Numbered from the stretch's first letter, positions 51,876-60,006 are shown. The stretch: DNA of 64,000 nucleotides from JAIUNP01 sp020161975 (GCA_036745275.1 DAIOGK010000004.1:148151-212150), one strand, 5' to 3'. A program made the numbers and translations. Notes: generated by a model not told the origin, from the letters alone.

Positions 51876-53156
51876 TTATTCTTTGGGCCGGCGATAGAGC
51901 AACGCCCCGCTGCGATGGTCCTCCAGCATCTTCGGATCAGGTTTGTTCGCCGAACCTCGCGTCGGCGCGAATACGGTTGAACCCGTCCAGCCTTCAGTCG
52001 TCCATGTGAAGCTGCCAAAGCCGAGGCCATTCGGCGCAGCCCTCAGATAGCGCCTGCCCAGAACCCATTGCTGTTTGTCTCGGTGCCACAGCCAATCCAC
52101 CCAGATTTCATCCGGGTCTTTGATCGTCTCCGCCAGCTGGGGCATGTCGAGGTGGCGCGCACGGCTGCCTCCCTTGAAACGCCCATCGCCGCGCGTGAAC
52201 AATTCACGGCTGATGGGGATGACGTGCCCCGAAGCATCCCGAAACAGTGACGATTGATCCCAGCTGGCGCCGAACTCCGAAAGGAAGGCTTTGACAGCAT
52301 CGTCGGGCGATGCGCTATCCGGCAAGCGTTCGCTCTTGAACGGGCGGCTGATGTCGCTGAGCGACGGCAGATCGACCGGACGACGCGGACCAACAGGCAT
52401 GTCCAGAGGCTTCTGCAGCTCGCGTGGCACGAGCCCCCGCGACCAATCCCGCCCCGGTGCATGATCCCAGCCGAAATCGATCCCGTTGGGCACCTGCACC
52501 TTTTCGCCGGTCTTGGGATCAATGACCGTCCGCGTCGTGATCGGCGGGGCTTCGTCCGGCTCGATCCCCTCGGCTTTCAACTCCCGATCCGACAGTGTCT
52601 CGACGCCGCAGGAGCAATTCCAGCCATTGGGCGGATAGTGGGTATCCCACCACGGATCGTCGAAGCGGAGCACGGTTCCGTTCCAGATATCGCGGTGCTC
52701 CGGCCGCGCGCGCTCCGGCTGGCGGTAGAAAGCATGACGATAGCGCCACCACTTATAGACCTTGACGATGTCGGGGTCCGTCATCTGGGCATATCGCCCG
52801 GCAGCATAGGCGGTCTTGAGGTTTGTCTCATAGATGACGCGCGTCCGCCATGCGCGGCCGGCCTCGCTGCCTTCGCCGGTCCAGCCTGTCCAGCCGTGCC
52901 GGGCGACGATCGCGTCGAAGTTCTTGCGGAACTCCTCCAGCGTGGTCTTGCCCGCGACCGCCTTGTCGATTTCGGCCCTGAGATCAGAAAGCAGCGCGTC
53001 CTTCATCGCGCCGGCCACGACGAAGGCCCGGTCATGGCTGCGACCCTCGATATCGCGCCACGTTTTAGAAGGCAGGTTCAGTTTCTGGCGGAAGAAGTCG
53101 ATCGCCTCCTGAAACGGAACGCCGAATTCATCAGAGCCGGCGAAGGCAGCAATCAT
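51876..53156 (-). CDS. Minor head protein F (Mu gp30-like) fused to a possible PBECR-type nuclease domain
   Basis: 426 aa. The first ~200 residues are the SPP1 gp7/Mu F family: WRTRVIYETNLKTAYAAGRYAQMTD, RARPEHRDIWNGTVLRFDDPWWDTHYPPNGWNCSCGVETLSDREL. The C-terminal ~130 residues (about 295-426) hold W.W.RDKQQWVLGRRYLR, GFGSFTWTTEGWTGSTVFAP and a final RSGALLYRRPKE, which resemble the phage Barnase-EndoU-ColicinE5/D-RelE-like nuclease domain often fused here. The protein is in the head and would be delivered with DNA. The domain call is from pattern, not a search. Confidence 0.88.
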   Translation of the reverse strand: MIAAFAGSDEFGVPFQEAIDFFRQKLNLPSKTWRDIEGRSHDRAFVVAGAMKDALLSDLRAEIDKAVAGKTTLEEFRKNFDAIVARHGWTGWTGEGSEAGRAWRTRVIYETNLKTAYAAGRYAQMTDPDIVKVYKWWRYRHAFYRQPERARPEHRDIWNGTVLRFDDPWWDTHYPPNGWNCSCGVETLSDRELKAEGIEPDEAPPITTRTVIDPKTGEKVQVPNGIDFGWDHAPGRDWSRGLVPRELQKPLDMPVGPRRPVDLPSLSDISRPFKSERLPDSASPDDAVKAFLSEFGASWDQSSLFRDASGHVIPISRELFTRGDGRFKGGSRARHLDMPQLAETIKDPDEIWVDWLWHRDKQQWVLGRRYLRAAPNGLGFGSFTWTTEGWTGSTVFAPTRGSANKPDPKMLEDHRSGALLYRRPKE

Positions 53157-54802
53157 TTCTGCCTCTTCTTCTTGGCCTTAAGTTCGACCGTCACGTCGTC
53201 ACGCCCTGTCAGCTCACCGACAGTCATCGCCGCTGAGATGACATTGCCGAGCGGGTCAATCGTCATGTCACCGTAGAGATTAGAAAAACGCGCCAAGAAA
53301 TCCTCAAAGCTCTCGCCGCGTGCAATGCTGGTTTCAAGCTCGTTCCGGATACGGACAATCCATTCCGCCAACATCGGGGCGGACATGTCGCCGAGCTGCG
53401 CCGCCAGCTGCATCATGCCATGATCGTGCCCGTCATGTCCCGCAAAGGCGATCTGGCGCACCTGCTCTGCCTTCGGATCGCTCTCGTTTTCGGGCATAGG
53501 CAACTGGCCTTCCCGCGCTGCGCTGATCAGGTTGAGACGCGCCGAGGCTAGATGGGGGCTAAGCTTGCGCAGCACCTCCAGCGGCACCTGCGGCATGAGA
53601 TCAACCCCGGCCAGCGCTGCCGCCAACTCGACGAATTTCTCGGGCGGAACACGGCCGGCCAGACCAAACAGATGATCAAGTTCGGCCTTCATGTTCTCGG
53701 CGCGCTTCTTGCGCAGGTCTTCATGCAAGGCTTCGTTTTTCGGGCGGATGCGGCGGATCGCCGGAGGTTCGGCGCCGGGCACGTTGTAATCAACGATCCA
53801 GCGGAACAGCGAGCGACGCAACGTGTCCGACAGCAGATCGGCGTCCGCATCAATGATCTGCTCTTCGGCTTCCTTGTGGGTCTCAGAAGCCGCGCGCGAT
53901 CCCTGCCCCTCGACATAGGTCGCCAGTGTCGATCCGAAGACGCACAGCGCCATCTGGGTATCCCAGTATTTGCACCAATCCTCGTAACGCACGGTGCCAG
54001 AGCGTGTCGCCTCAAGGAATGACACGTCCGTGCCCATCGGCACGACAATCGCGCCGGCCTGCCGCATCTCCTCCAGCGAGCCGAGCAGCTTGCGCTGATC
54101 ATCGGGGAGCATGCCCATCGGGTATTTGCCGACAGGTGTCGGCGAGGCGAATTTCTCCAAGAACGTCAGCCAGAACGCCACGCCCTCACGTTTGAAGAGC
54201 ACAGGCCAGAACAGTTTCGAGCCGAGCCCGAGACCGTAGGGATTGTTGCCCTTCACCCCGAAGCGATGAACCACGAACTTGCGCTCGGGCAGCTCGATCC
54301 CGTTGAGCGGGGCGTCGAGCGTCACAAGGCGCGGGCTCCATGCTTCGTCGAACACGAAGCGGCGCGGGTCATGCGCCACGATGCGCTCGGGCACGATTGC
54401 ATTGCCGGCGCGCATCCAGACGATCTCAGCGACCGAATACCCCTTCAGCGTGGCGTCCAAGAGATCGAGACACATCTGGTCGAACGGCAGCCGCTTGAGC
54501 TGCTCCTCGACGAATGCGGCAGCTTTCTTGTCGATCACGCTTTCCGATGCCGGTTCAATCACCCATTCACGGCCGACGAGGGCGAACTTGCGCTTCTGCA
54601 GCACGGCATAGGCGTGAGTGTCGCGCTCAATCTCGTCATAAAGTTTTAGGCCCTTGCCCTGACCACGCGCGATCAGCGTATCGTCTATAACCGAGAGCAC
54701 CGTGGTGAAGTGCGGAATGGTGATGTCGTTACGCGCCGTGGCAATCAGCCCGCGTGCGGTCTGCGGCAGGTTCTTGCGGGCGTCGGCAGCATCATCGGCC
54801 AT
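53153..54802 (-). CDS. Portal protein (DUF935, Mu gp29-like)
   Basis: 549 aa from ATG 54802 (MADDAADARKNLPQTA). DUF935 features: LYDEIERDTHAYAVLQKRKFALVGREWVIEPAS, DATLKGYSVAEIVWMRAG, FVVHRFGVKGNNPYGLGLGSKLFWPVLFKREGVAFWLTFLEKFASPTPVGKYP, GTDVSFLEATRSGTVRYEDWCKYWDTQMALCVFGSTLATYVEGQGSRAASETHKEAEEQI. Forms the dodecameric DNA gate in the head. Its end overlaps gpF. Confidence 0.94.
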   Translation of the reverse strand: MADDAADARKNLPQTARGLIATARNDITIPHFTTVLSVIDDTLIARGQGKGLKLYDEIERDTHAYAVLQKRKFALVGREWVIEPASESVIDKKAAAFVEEQLKRLPFDQMCLDLLDATLKGYSVAEIVWMRAGNAIVPERIVAHDPRRFVFDEAWSPRLVTLDAPLNGIELPERKFVVHRFGVKGNNPYGLGLGSKLFWPVLFKREGVAFWLTFLEKFASPTPVGKYPMGMLPDDQRKLLGSLEEMRQAGAIVVPMGTDVSFLEATRSGTVRYEDWCKYWDTQMALCVFGSTLATYVEGQGSRAASETHKEAEEQIIDADADLLSDTLRRSLFRWIVDYNVPGAEPPAIRRIRPKNEALHEDLRKKRAENMKAELDHLFGLAGRVPPEKFVELAAALAGVDLMPQVPLEVLRKLSPHLASARLNLISAAREGQLPMPENESDPKAEQVRQIAFAGHDGHDHGMMQLAAQLGDMSAPMLAEWIVRIRNELETSIARGESFEDFLARFSNLYGDMTIDPLGNVISAAMTVGELTGRDDVTVELKAKKKRQK

Positions 54803-54804
54803 CG

Positions 54805-56457
54805 TCAGTATCCTTGCGTCGCGTTTACGCGGGAGTTGCCCGCGATCAGGATTTGGCTGCCCGTCGTCATGCCGCCGCCATGGCTGACCGCGCCGGACCA
54901 CAGCATTTCAAGGCAATCCGGGCCGTCATCATGGGCGCTGGACGGCCATTGCCGCATCTGCTCGATCAGCGCGGTCTGGGATGCATGAAGACGGATCAAC
55001 CCAGCCGCGATCGGCGGCTGCAGCCGCTGGATGCGCAATGCCTTGTCGGCGATCGGGATCACGGGGATGGCCGGCAGCGGCACTTCCTGCTTCACGGCCG
55101 CTTTCATGATCTCGGTGCGCAGAAACTCCTGAAACTGGACGGCCTCAATGAACCAAAGCGCCGGGCGCCACAGCTTCGCCAGCGCGATCACATCCGAGAT
55201 GATCACATCGGGCAGTCTGCGGGCGATAGACGCCTCGACCACGTCCAGCACGCCCGTCTCACGGTCGAAGCCGCCGATCAGGATCGCGGAAGGATCGCGC
55301 GCGGCGCCCATGCGGCCGAGCGACGGGTCAACCGCGCCGAAGAACACGAGGTTCGGCTTCTTGACCACCCAGAACGGAATGACGCGGAACGGGCTTTCGT
55401 CCGAAACCGGCTCGCCCTGCTTTTCGGACATGAACGCGGTCTCGGAAGAGGCGCGCTCGACCATGAGCGAATAGAGCGGTTCGAACTCCGGCCAGTTGAT
55501 GATCGCGCCTTCTTCCATATCGGCGCGGTTCGCTCCGTAGAAAGCAAAGGCAGCATCTTCGCTATCGTTGAGGAAGAGTTCCTGCCAACGATCCCATAAA
55601 TCCATCCTATCAGGGAACCGTTCGATCGCCCGGAAATGACACACATCCCAGCCCGGCGCTTTCGATAGGCGCACGAGCACCGCGTCGTAATGCAGGACGG
55701 TGCCGACCATCACGCAATCGAGCGAGCCGTCAGCCGGGCCAAGCTTCAGAACGGTCTTCTCGACCCAGCTCTGCAGCTTCTTACGATAGGCCGGGCTTTC
55801 GACATTGACGTCGTTCTCGATGTCGTCGAGCAGCACGAGGTCCGGGCGGTGCGGGCCGAAGCGTTTGCCACGCAGAGCCTGCCGCGCACCTGCGCCGAGG
55901 ATCATCACATCGTTGCGCGTGATGATCTCGCCTTCGCGCCAGCGCCGGCCGGCACCGGAGAATTCGGGAAAGTCATAGGAAAGACGCGGGTTGCTCTCAA
56001 TCTCGACCTTGATCGCCTCGACCATCAGAGCCGCCTGCTCATAGGTATCCATGGCGATGATGATGAAACGCTTGGCGAGGCGGATCGCACACCACAGGGA
56101 AAAGAGCTGGGTGGCGATCGTCGATTTGGCCGCACCGCGCGGGGCGATCTTCAGCTTGCGGTGCCCTTTGCGGCTCGGCCCAGCATCCGTCGTCAGCATC
56201 AAAGGCAGATCGGCATAAAGATGCCGGTGGAGACGCGAGGGCGCCTTGCTGAGGTAGTGCGGGAAATAGGTGACGCAGAAGAATTCAAAGCCGTCAGAAG
56301 CCATCACGCGCGCACGGCGCTTCTGACGTTCATCCTCGTCGGCCGGAAACCCGTCGACATTCGCGTCGATCTGGCTACGCAGGGTCAGGCCGAGCTTCTC
56401 CAGCTCGTCCTTGAATTCCCGCGCATTGAGCTTCTTGTCCTTGAGGTTCGGGATCAT
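54805..56457 (-). CDS. Terminase large subunit (Mu gp28-like)
   Basis: 550 aa. ATPase with Walker A APRGAAKST near residue 105 and Walker B LVLLDDIEND near 205; nuclease Asp motif in VFFGAVDPSLGRMGA. Drives headful packaging of phage DNA from the replicative transposition product. ATGA overlap with the small subunit gene. Confidence 0.94.
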   Translation of the reverse strand: MIPNLKDKKLNAREFKDELEKLGLTLRSQIDANVDGFPADEDERQKRRARVMASDGFEFFCVTYFPHYLSKAPSRLHRHLYADLPLMLTTDAGPSRKGHRKLKIAPRGAAKSTIATQLFSLWCAIRLAKRFIIIAMDTYEQAALMVEAIKVEIESNPRLSYDFPEFSGAGRRWREGEIITRNDVMILGAGARQALRGKRFGPHRPDLVLLDDIENDVNVESPAYRKKLQSWVEKTVLKLGPADGSLDCVMVGTVLHYDAVLVRLSKAPGWDVCHFRAIERFPDRMDLWDRWQELFLNDSEDAAFAFYGANRADMEEGAIINWPEFEPLYSLMVERASSETAFMSEKQGEPVSDESPFRVIPFWVVKKPNLVFFGAVDPSLGRMGAARDPSAILIGGFDRETGVLDVVEASIARRLPDVIISDVIALAKLWRPALWFIEAVQFQEFLRTEIMKAAVKQEVPLPAIPVIPIADKALRIQRLQPPIAAGLIRLHASQTALIEQMRQWPSSAHDDGPDCLEMLWSGAVSHGGGMTTGSQILIAGNSRVNATQGY

Positions 56458-56954
56458 CCGTAAACCTCACTGAGATGCGCGCCGAACGGTTCGAGAACTT
56501 CCAGCAGGCTAGGCGCGATGGCCGGATACTGGCGCGTCGTGAAATCCGCGAGACGCTTGAGCACATCCATCGCAACGCCCAGCTCGCTGATCTTGGGCGA
56601 GACACGGCCTGCCGCGTTCACGGTCTTGTTGAAGCTGTCGGCCAAAGCCGCAAGGATTTTCGCCTTTTCGCCAGCGGAGAGGTCAGGATCGGAGCGCAGA
56701 TCGTCGATTGTAGCCTGATGAACCGTCACATAATCCTGCACGACTTCTGTGATCAGCCGATCGAGACCCTCGCCCGCAATGGTGTTGGCCGATCGGGCAA
56801 TGTCCCAATCGTCGCCGCGCGCGGCTGCGTCGCGTTTCCAGCGGCGCAAGCTGGCCTCCGAAACGTCGAGCGTGATCGCAATCGTCGGCAGAGCCTGCCG
56901 TTCGAAAACATAGCGACGACGCGCTTCCCTTTTCTTGTCCGCGTCATGCGCCAT
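56454..56954 (-). CDS. Terminase small subunit (DUF1804)
   Basis: 166 aa. N-terminal helix-turn-helix (RQALPTIAITLDVSEASLRRWKRDA) and a helical body, DUF1804 type (Mu gp27). Binds the packaging site for gp28. Confidence 0.88.
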   Translation of the reverse strand: MAHDADKKREARRRYVFERQALPTIAITLDVSEASLRRWKRDAAARGDDWDIARSANTIAGEGLDRLITEVVQDYVTVHQATIDDLRSDPDLSAGEKAKILAALADSFNKTVNAAGRVSPKISELGVAMDVLKRLADFTTRQYPAIAPSLLEVLEPFGAHLSEVYG

Positions 56955-56961
56955 TGATGCC

Positions 56962-57195
56962 TCACGCCGTGCCCTTGAGTTTCGCGGAAATGAAGGCGAT
57001 CCCGAGCGAGATCACGCCACCGGCGACCGATCCATAGATCCCGGACTTCACCTCCTGCGAGCGGATGCGCTCGTCGAAGCCGTCGAGTTTCCTGTCGAGT
57101 TTCTCGAACCCGCCACGCACGGTGTCGCCAAGGGCGTTCTGTTTTTCCTCAACACGCGCGAGGCGCTCACGGATATCGGCCAGATCGGCGCTCAT
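56962..57195 (-). CDS. Small coiled-coil membrane protein (gp26 / XhlA-like)
   Basis: 77 aa from ATG 57195 (AGGAG seven bases before it; ATG 57201 is too close to that site). A coiled coil (ADLADIRERLARVEEKQNALGDTVRGGFEKLDRKLDGFDERIRSQE) ends in a TM helix (GSVAGGVISLGIAFISA). Resembles the hemolysin XhlA-like or DUF2730 phage proteins; role in lysis or head assembly not settled. Confidence 0.6.
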   Translation of the reverse strand: MSADLADIRERLARVEEKQNALGDTVRGGFEKLDRKLDGFDERIRSQEVKSGIYGSVAGGVISLGIAFISAKLKGTA

Positions 57196-57197
57196 GC

Positions 57198-57803
57198 TCA
57201 TTCTCCTGCAGTCTTTTCCGACGCAACGGCCGGGCACCATGGTTTCAACTTCTTCCCGCCGTCGTAGGGGATCGCCAGACCGGCCTTCAGCAGCTCGTCG
57301 CCAACCGAAATCCATGCGCCATTGCGGAAAACCTGAAGATCGCCGACCACGCGGCCGCGATATTTGTCGGGCGACAGGCTCACCACGCGGGCAGCAACAT
57401 CGCCGGCAACGAGTTCCTCGACGCGCGCACGGGCACGACGCCCGGCCTCCAGTTCTTCCGGACAGGCCGCACAGGACGTCGTGATGCTGCGCCGACAGAC
57501 GTGAACCTCGGGCGCGTCGATCCCGAGCAGACGAACAGAAATAATCTTCGCACCCGCCGTATCGATCGTGCAGCCGAAGGGGCATCGCCCCTTGATCTCG
57601 ACAACGACGCTGTCGCCATCCCGAGCTGCGACAATCTCGACCTGAAAAGGTCCCGGCCATTTGGCGCGCCGTGAGGCGGCTAGGGCCGGGGCGGTCAGGG
57701 AGGAAACGCCCAAGAAGGGCTCCTCCGCCAGATTGCTCTGGCGAAGCTCGGGAACCGGGAGCAGGCCGAAGACGAACAGGATGGCGATCAGAAGGGCACG
57801 CAT
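57198..57803 (-). CDS. Secreted thermonuclease-like (SNase) protein
   Basis: 201 aa. A signal peptide (MRALLIAILFVFGLLPVP) precedes an SNase fold: VEIVAARDGDSVVVEI (first Asp), VRLLGIDAPEV (Arg, Asp and Glu of the active site), and YRGRVVGDLQV (second Arg). All catalytic residues seen. Two cysteine-rich inserts (GRCPFGC, CRRSITTSCAAC). A Ca2+-dependent nuclease exported at lysis. Confidence 0.85.
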   Translation of the reverse strand: MRALLIAILFVFGLLPVPELRQSNLAEEPFLGVSSLTAPALAASRRAKWPGPFQVEIVAARDGDSVVVEIKGRCPFGCTIDTAGAKIISVRLLGIDAPEVHVCRRSITTSCAACPEELEAGRRARARVEELVAGDVAARVVSLSPDKYRGRVVGDLQVFRNGAWISVGDELLKAGLAIPYDGGKKLKPWCPAVASEKTAGE

Positions 57804-57806
57804 GGC

Positions 57807-58082
57807 TCACTCCGGCTTCAGGTTGTCGATCGAGCGCACGGCAGCAGCACGCCGGGCCTCGCACTCACGCAAGGAGACGCGATCGCGTCCCCAGAGGCTG
57901 GTGACTTCGCGCTGCGCCAGCGACCGATCAGGAATGGCTGCAGGATCGCTGCAACGCTCGCGCGCACTGGCCGGCACATCCGGCCTGATCAAGACGGTGC
58001 GGACGACAGGCGCGTCAGTTCGGGAGCAGGCGGACACGATCACGGCCAAGGCCGCAACGGTCAGCATCAGGCAGGGCCGCAT
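57807..58082 (-). CDS. Outer-membrane spanin lipoprotein (Rz1-like)
   Basis: 91 aa from ATG 58082 with GGAGG six bases upstream. Starts MRPCLMLTVAALAVIVSAC: a lipoprotein signal whose lipobox ends at Cys (VSAC). The mature part is RTDAPVVRTVLIRPDVPASARERC... It overlaps the i-spanin gene by 68 bp in another frame, as in Rz/Rz1 pairs. Would tether to the outer membrane and complete the spanin. Confidence 0.75.
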   Translation of the reverse strand: MRPCLMLTVAALAVIVSACSRTDAPVVRTVLIRPDVPASARERCSDPAAIPDRSLAQREVTSLWGRDRVSLRECEARRAAAVRSIDNLKPE

Positions 58083-58401
58083 TTGCCGCCTCCATGTCGC
58101 TAAGGGTTTTCCGAAGGGTGGCCAGCTCGGCATTCGCCTTTGCCTCGGCCGCTGCCGTTGCCGCAATCTGATCGGCTCGTGCGCGTTCGACGGCCACATT
58201 CGACGCCTCGATCTCTGCGCGCCAATGCGCGTCGCGCTCGACACGGGCGCTCTCTGCCGCGCGAGCGATCATGTTGTCGATACGGACCATCGCCCGCCAA
58301 GCCCCGAGCCCGGCAATCGCCAGAAAGGCAGCAAGTGCCAGCAGGATGACAACGGGCTTTCCCCATTTCAGGCCGGCGCGCGCAAGCAAGAGCTCCATCA
58401 T
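58015..58401 (-). CDS. Inner-membrane spanin (Rz-like)
   Basis: 128 aa. N-terminal TM helix (VVILLALAAFLAIAGLGAW) then a long coiled coil (RVERDAHWRAEIEASNVAVERARADQIAATAAAEAKANAELATLRKTLSDMEA). Partner of the overlapping lipoprotein; together they fuse inner and outer membranes. Confidence 0.78.
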   Translation of the reverse strand: MMELLLARAGLKWGKPVVILLALAAFLAIAGLGAWRAMVRIDNMIARAAESARVERDAHWRAEIEASNVAVERARADQIAATAAAEAKANAELATLRKTLSDMEAANAALPDADRCGLGRDRVRLLPN

Positions 58402-58685
58402 CCGACCGGCTCCTCAGCTTTGCGGCGCGGCTTGCGATCGGTGCTGGCGCGGCGCCCGTTCAGCGTGGCCAATGCGCGCAAGTCGAAATGGCCGATGCCC
58501 TGATAAATGCCGAGCAGCGAAGCAATCAGGACAACCATGAGCGGCACAACAATGCCGGCCATGTCCCGGCCGAGCCACATGGCCGCGCCAATGGCGAGCC
58601 ATGCCAACACATTGTTGACGACCGTCATCCGCTTGGTGTAGCGGCGCGAAGGCTTTGCGGACATGTCTTCGGTTTCAATGTCCAT
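58398..58685 (-). CDS. Holin candidate, two TM helices
   Basis: 95 aa from ATG 58685 (MDIETEDMSAKPSRRYTKR). Hydrophobic VNNVLAWLAIGAAMWLGRDM and GIVVPLMVVLIASLLGIYQGIG, then a basic tail (RRASTDRKPRRKAEE). Small, placed between endolysin and spanins; likely holin or pinholin. Confidence 0.6.
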   Translation of the reverse strand: MDIETEDMSAKPSRRYTKRMTVVNNVLAWLAIGAAMWLGRDMAGIVVPLMVVLIASLLGIYQGIGHFDLRALATLNGRRASTDRKPRRKAEEPVG

Positions 58686-59029
58686 CAGCTCGCCCCCTGC
58701 GGCGCCCATAGGCAGACGCGGCCGGCGCGGATCACCGCGCCCTGCACCGAGCCACCGTGGCGGCAAACATGGAAACGACCATCCGGCGACGGGCGCGCCT
58801 CGTGATAGGGCACGAGCGTTCCGTCATGCAGCACCCAGCCCGAAGGCGTGGCGCGCGGCTCCGGCTCTGCGCCGCCATCGCCCGCGATCCAGCAATCCCG
58901 ATCGGAGCAGCATTCGATCGGATACCACTCGTGCGCTCGGGCGCGTGTCGTCAGCAATAGAATTGCGGCAATGACGGCGATGAAACCCAAGTAAGTGAGG
59001 ATCAGCCGAAGGGGGTTATCGCGTGACAT
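58685..59029 (-). CDS. Exported Cys-rich phage protein of unknown function
   Basis: 114 aa. An N-terminal TM/signal (LILTYLGFIAVIAAILLLT) is followed by AHEWYPIECCSDRDCWIAG and a second Cys pair (VCRHGG, VCLW), so disulphides outside the inner membrane are likely. A widespread alphaproteobacterial phage/genome family with the HEWY-PxxCC-DRDC motif; no known role. Overlaps the preceding gene by 14 bp. Confidence 0.65.
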   Translation of the reverse strand: MSRDNPLRLILTYLGFIAVIAAILLLTTRARAHEWYPIECCSDRDCWIAGDGGAEPEPRATPSGWVLHDGTLVPYHEARPSPDGRFHVCRHGGSVQGAVIRAGRVCLWAPQGAS

Positions 59030-59273
59030 GCTTCACCGCCCACATGACCGCTTCTTCAATCTTGGTTTGCGCCAGCGACAGCTCGCGACTGGCCAGACGA
59101 TCGCCCTCCGGATTTGTCCCGCCTGCCTGATGCAAGAGGGCAAGGAACTCGCCACCCACATCCTTGAGGCGCGACATCATCGCTTTCTCTTCATCCGACA
59201 GGACGCGATAGGCATGACGCATGGTGTTGTTGACGGTCCTCGCATCGGAGGTGCTGCTCACGGTTTCTTTCAT
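59016..59273 (-). CDS. Acb2/Tad1-like anti-CBASS candidate (cyclic oligonucleotide sponge)
   Basis: 85 aa, small and helical. The core MRHAYRVLSDEEKAMMSRLKDVGGEFLALL, then SRELSLAQTKIEEAVMWAVKHVT, matches the pattern recalled for the Acb2/Tad1 hairpin family: YR.L...E...M..IK..G.....L...........S...A...L..A..W...H. Those proteins sequester the cyclic signals that activate CBASS or Thoeris effectors. It is in the lysis/late block, expressed with the endolysin. Called from pattern only; a plain structural or regulatory helical hairpin is the alternative. Confidence 0.6.
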   Translation of the reverse strand: MKETVSSTSDARTVNNTMRHAYRVLSDEEKAMMSRLKDVGGEFLALLHQAGGTNPEGDRLASRELSLAQTKIEEAVMWAVKHVTR

Positions 59274-59458
59274 TGCGCCCTCAGCTGGATGTTCGCGCCG
59301 GGACTGAGCCGAACGACGCCTTTGTCAGGGTCAAGAAACGCGCGGCCGATCTCGACCGCGCGATCAATCAGCAACGGCAACCGGCCGAACGGCGCCGTCG
59401 CCAGCTCGCGCCCCGTGCGCAGATCGATCAGCACCCATTTCGGCAATGCCTTCGCCAT
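59270..59458 (-). CDS. Small hypothetical phage protein
   Basis: 62 aa from ATG 59458 (MAKALPKWVLIDLRTGRELA), GAGG upstream; GTG 59470 is possible. It reads as one small beta-helix-type domain (IDLRTGRELATAPFGRLPLLIDRAVEIGRAFLDPDKGVVRLSPGANIQL). Overlaps the anti-CBASS candidate by 4 bp. Not recognised. Confidence 0.55.
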   Translation of the reverse strand: MAKALPKWVLIDLRTGRELATAPFGRLPLLIDRAVEIGRAFLDPDKGVVRLSPGANIQLRAQ

Positions 59459-59466
59459 GAGCTGCC

Positions 59467-59973
59467 TCACACCGAAGCGGCCTGAAAGTGCATTCCGTCG
59501 CGGTTGCGCGGCGACCAGTCACCGCCCCACGTCCAGCCTTCGGCCTTGAAGGCCGCGACGACGCGCACATCCATGGCCGGCGTCGGATCGCCCAGCCCGT
59601 TGCGATTGGGATCGAAGTCCACGGCACAGCCGTAGGAATGCATCGACAGGCGCGACCCGCCCCGCATGGCGCGCCAGACGTAGCCGCCACCGATCAGATG
59701 CATCCCGGCGATTTCAATCGCCTTCTGGTTCTGACCGAAATCAGCCCAGATGCGATCGAGGACGCGGGTCAGGCTCTCGGCAACTTTGCTGTGAACGCGA
59801 AGGGCCTTGATCTTGAGGCCGTGATCCCAGCTGGCGACGGCTCGCCACGGAATGGGGACGAGCACGAGGTTGTCGCGCTCCCATTTCGGGTCCGGGCCGG
59901 CAACGCCCTTGGAGAGGCGCATGTTGGCGCCGTAGAAATCGCGGGCGGAGTTCTGGTGAGGCCAGTTCGACAT
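59467..59973 (-). CDS. Endolysin, M15-type (VanY/D-Ala-D-Ala carboxypeptidase-like) peptidase
   Basis: 168 aa from ATG 59973 (MSNWPHQNSARDFYG) with GAGG five bases upstream. M15 features: SMHSYGCAVDFDPNRN with the zinc His and Asp, and WGGDWSPRNRDGMHFQ with the final His. Cuts peptidoglycan cross-links. First gene of the lysis block. No signal peptide, so it needs the holin for export. Confidence 0.86.
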   Translation of the reverse strand: MSNWPHQNSARDFYGANMRLSKGVAGPDPKWERDNLVLVPIPWRAVASWDHGLKIKALRVHSKVAESLTRVLDRIWADFGQNQKAIEIAGMHLIGGGYVWRAMRGGSRLSMHSYGCAVDFDPNRNGLGDPTPAMDVRVVAAFKAEGWTWGGDWSPRNRDGMHFQAASV

Positions 59974-59984
59974 GATACCCTCGC

Positions 59985-60006
59985 GCAAGCAGGTTTGGCT
60001 GCTTGC
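59985..60006. promoter_or_regulatory. Inverted repeat just upstream of the endolysin gene
   Basis: GCAAGCAG / CTGCTTGC with a 6-nt loop (GTTTGG). It lies directly before the endolysin ribosome site and after the Mor gene. As RNA it could be a regulatory hairpin; as DNA, a dimeric-protein site. The 91-bp gap is the natural place for a middle/late promoter. Confidence 0.4.

Noticed and set aside
57202..57864. Long N-terminal extension of the small coiled-coil protein to 300 codons
   Set aside because: It is the shadow of the SNase gene; the ribosome site supports the start at 57195.
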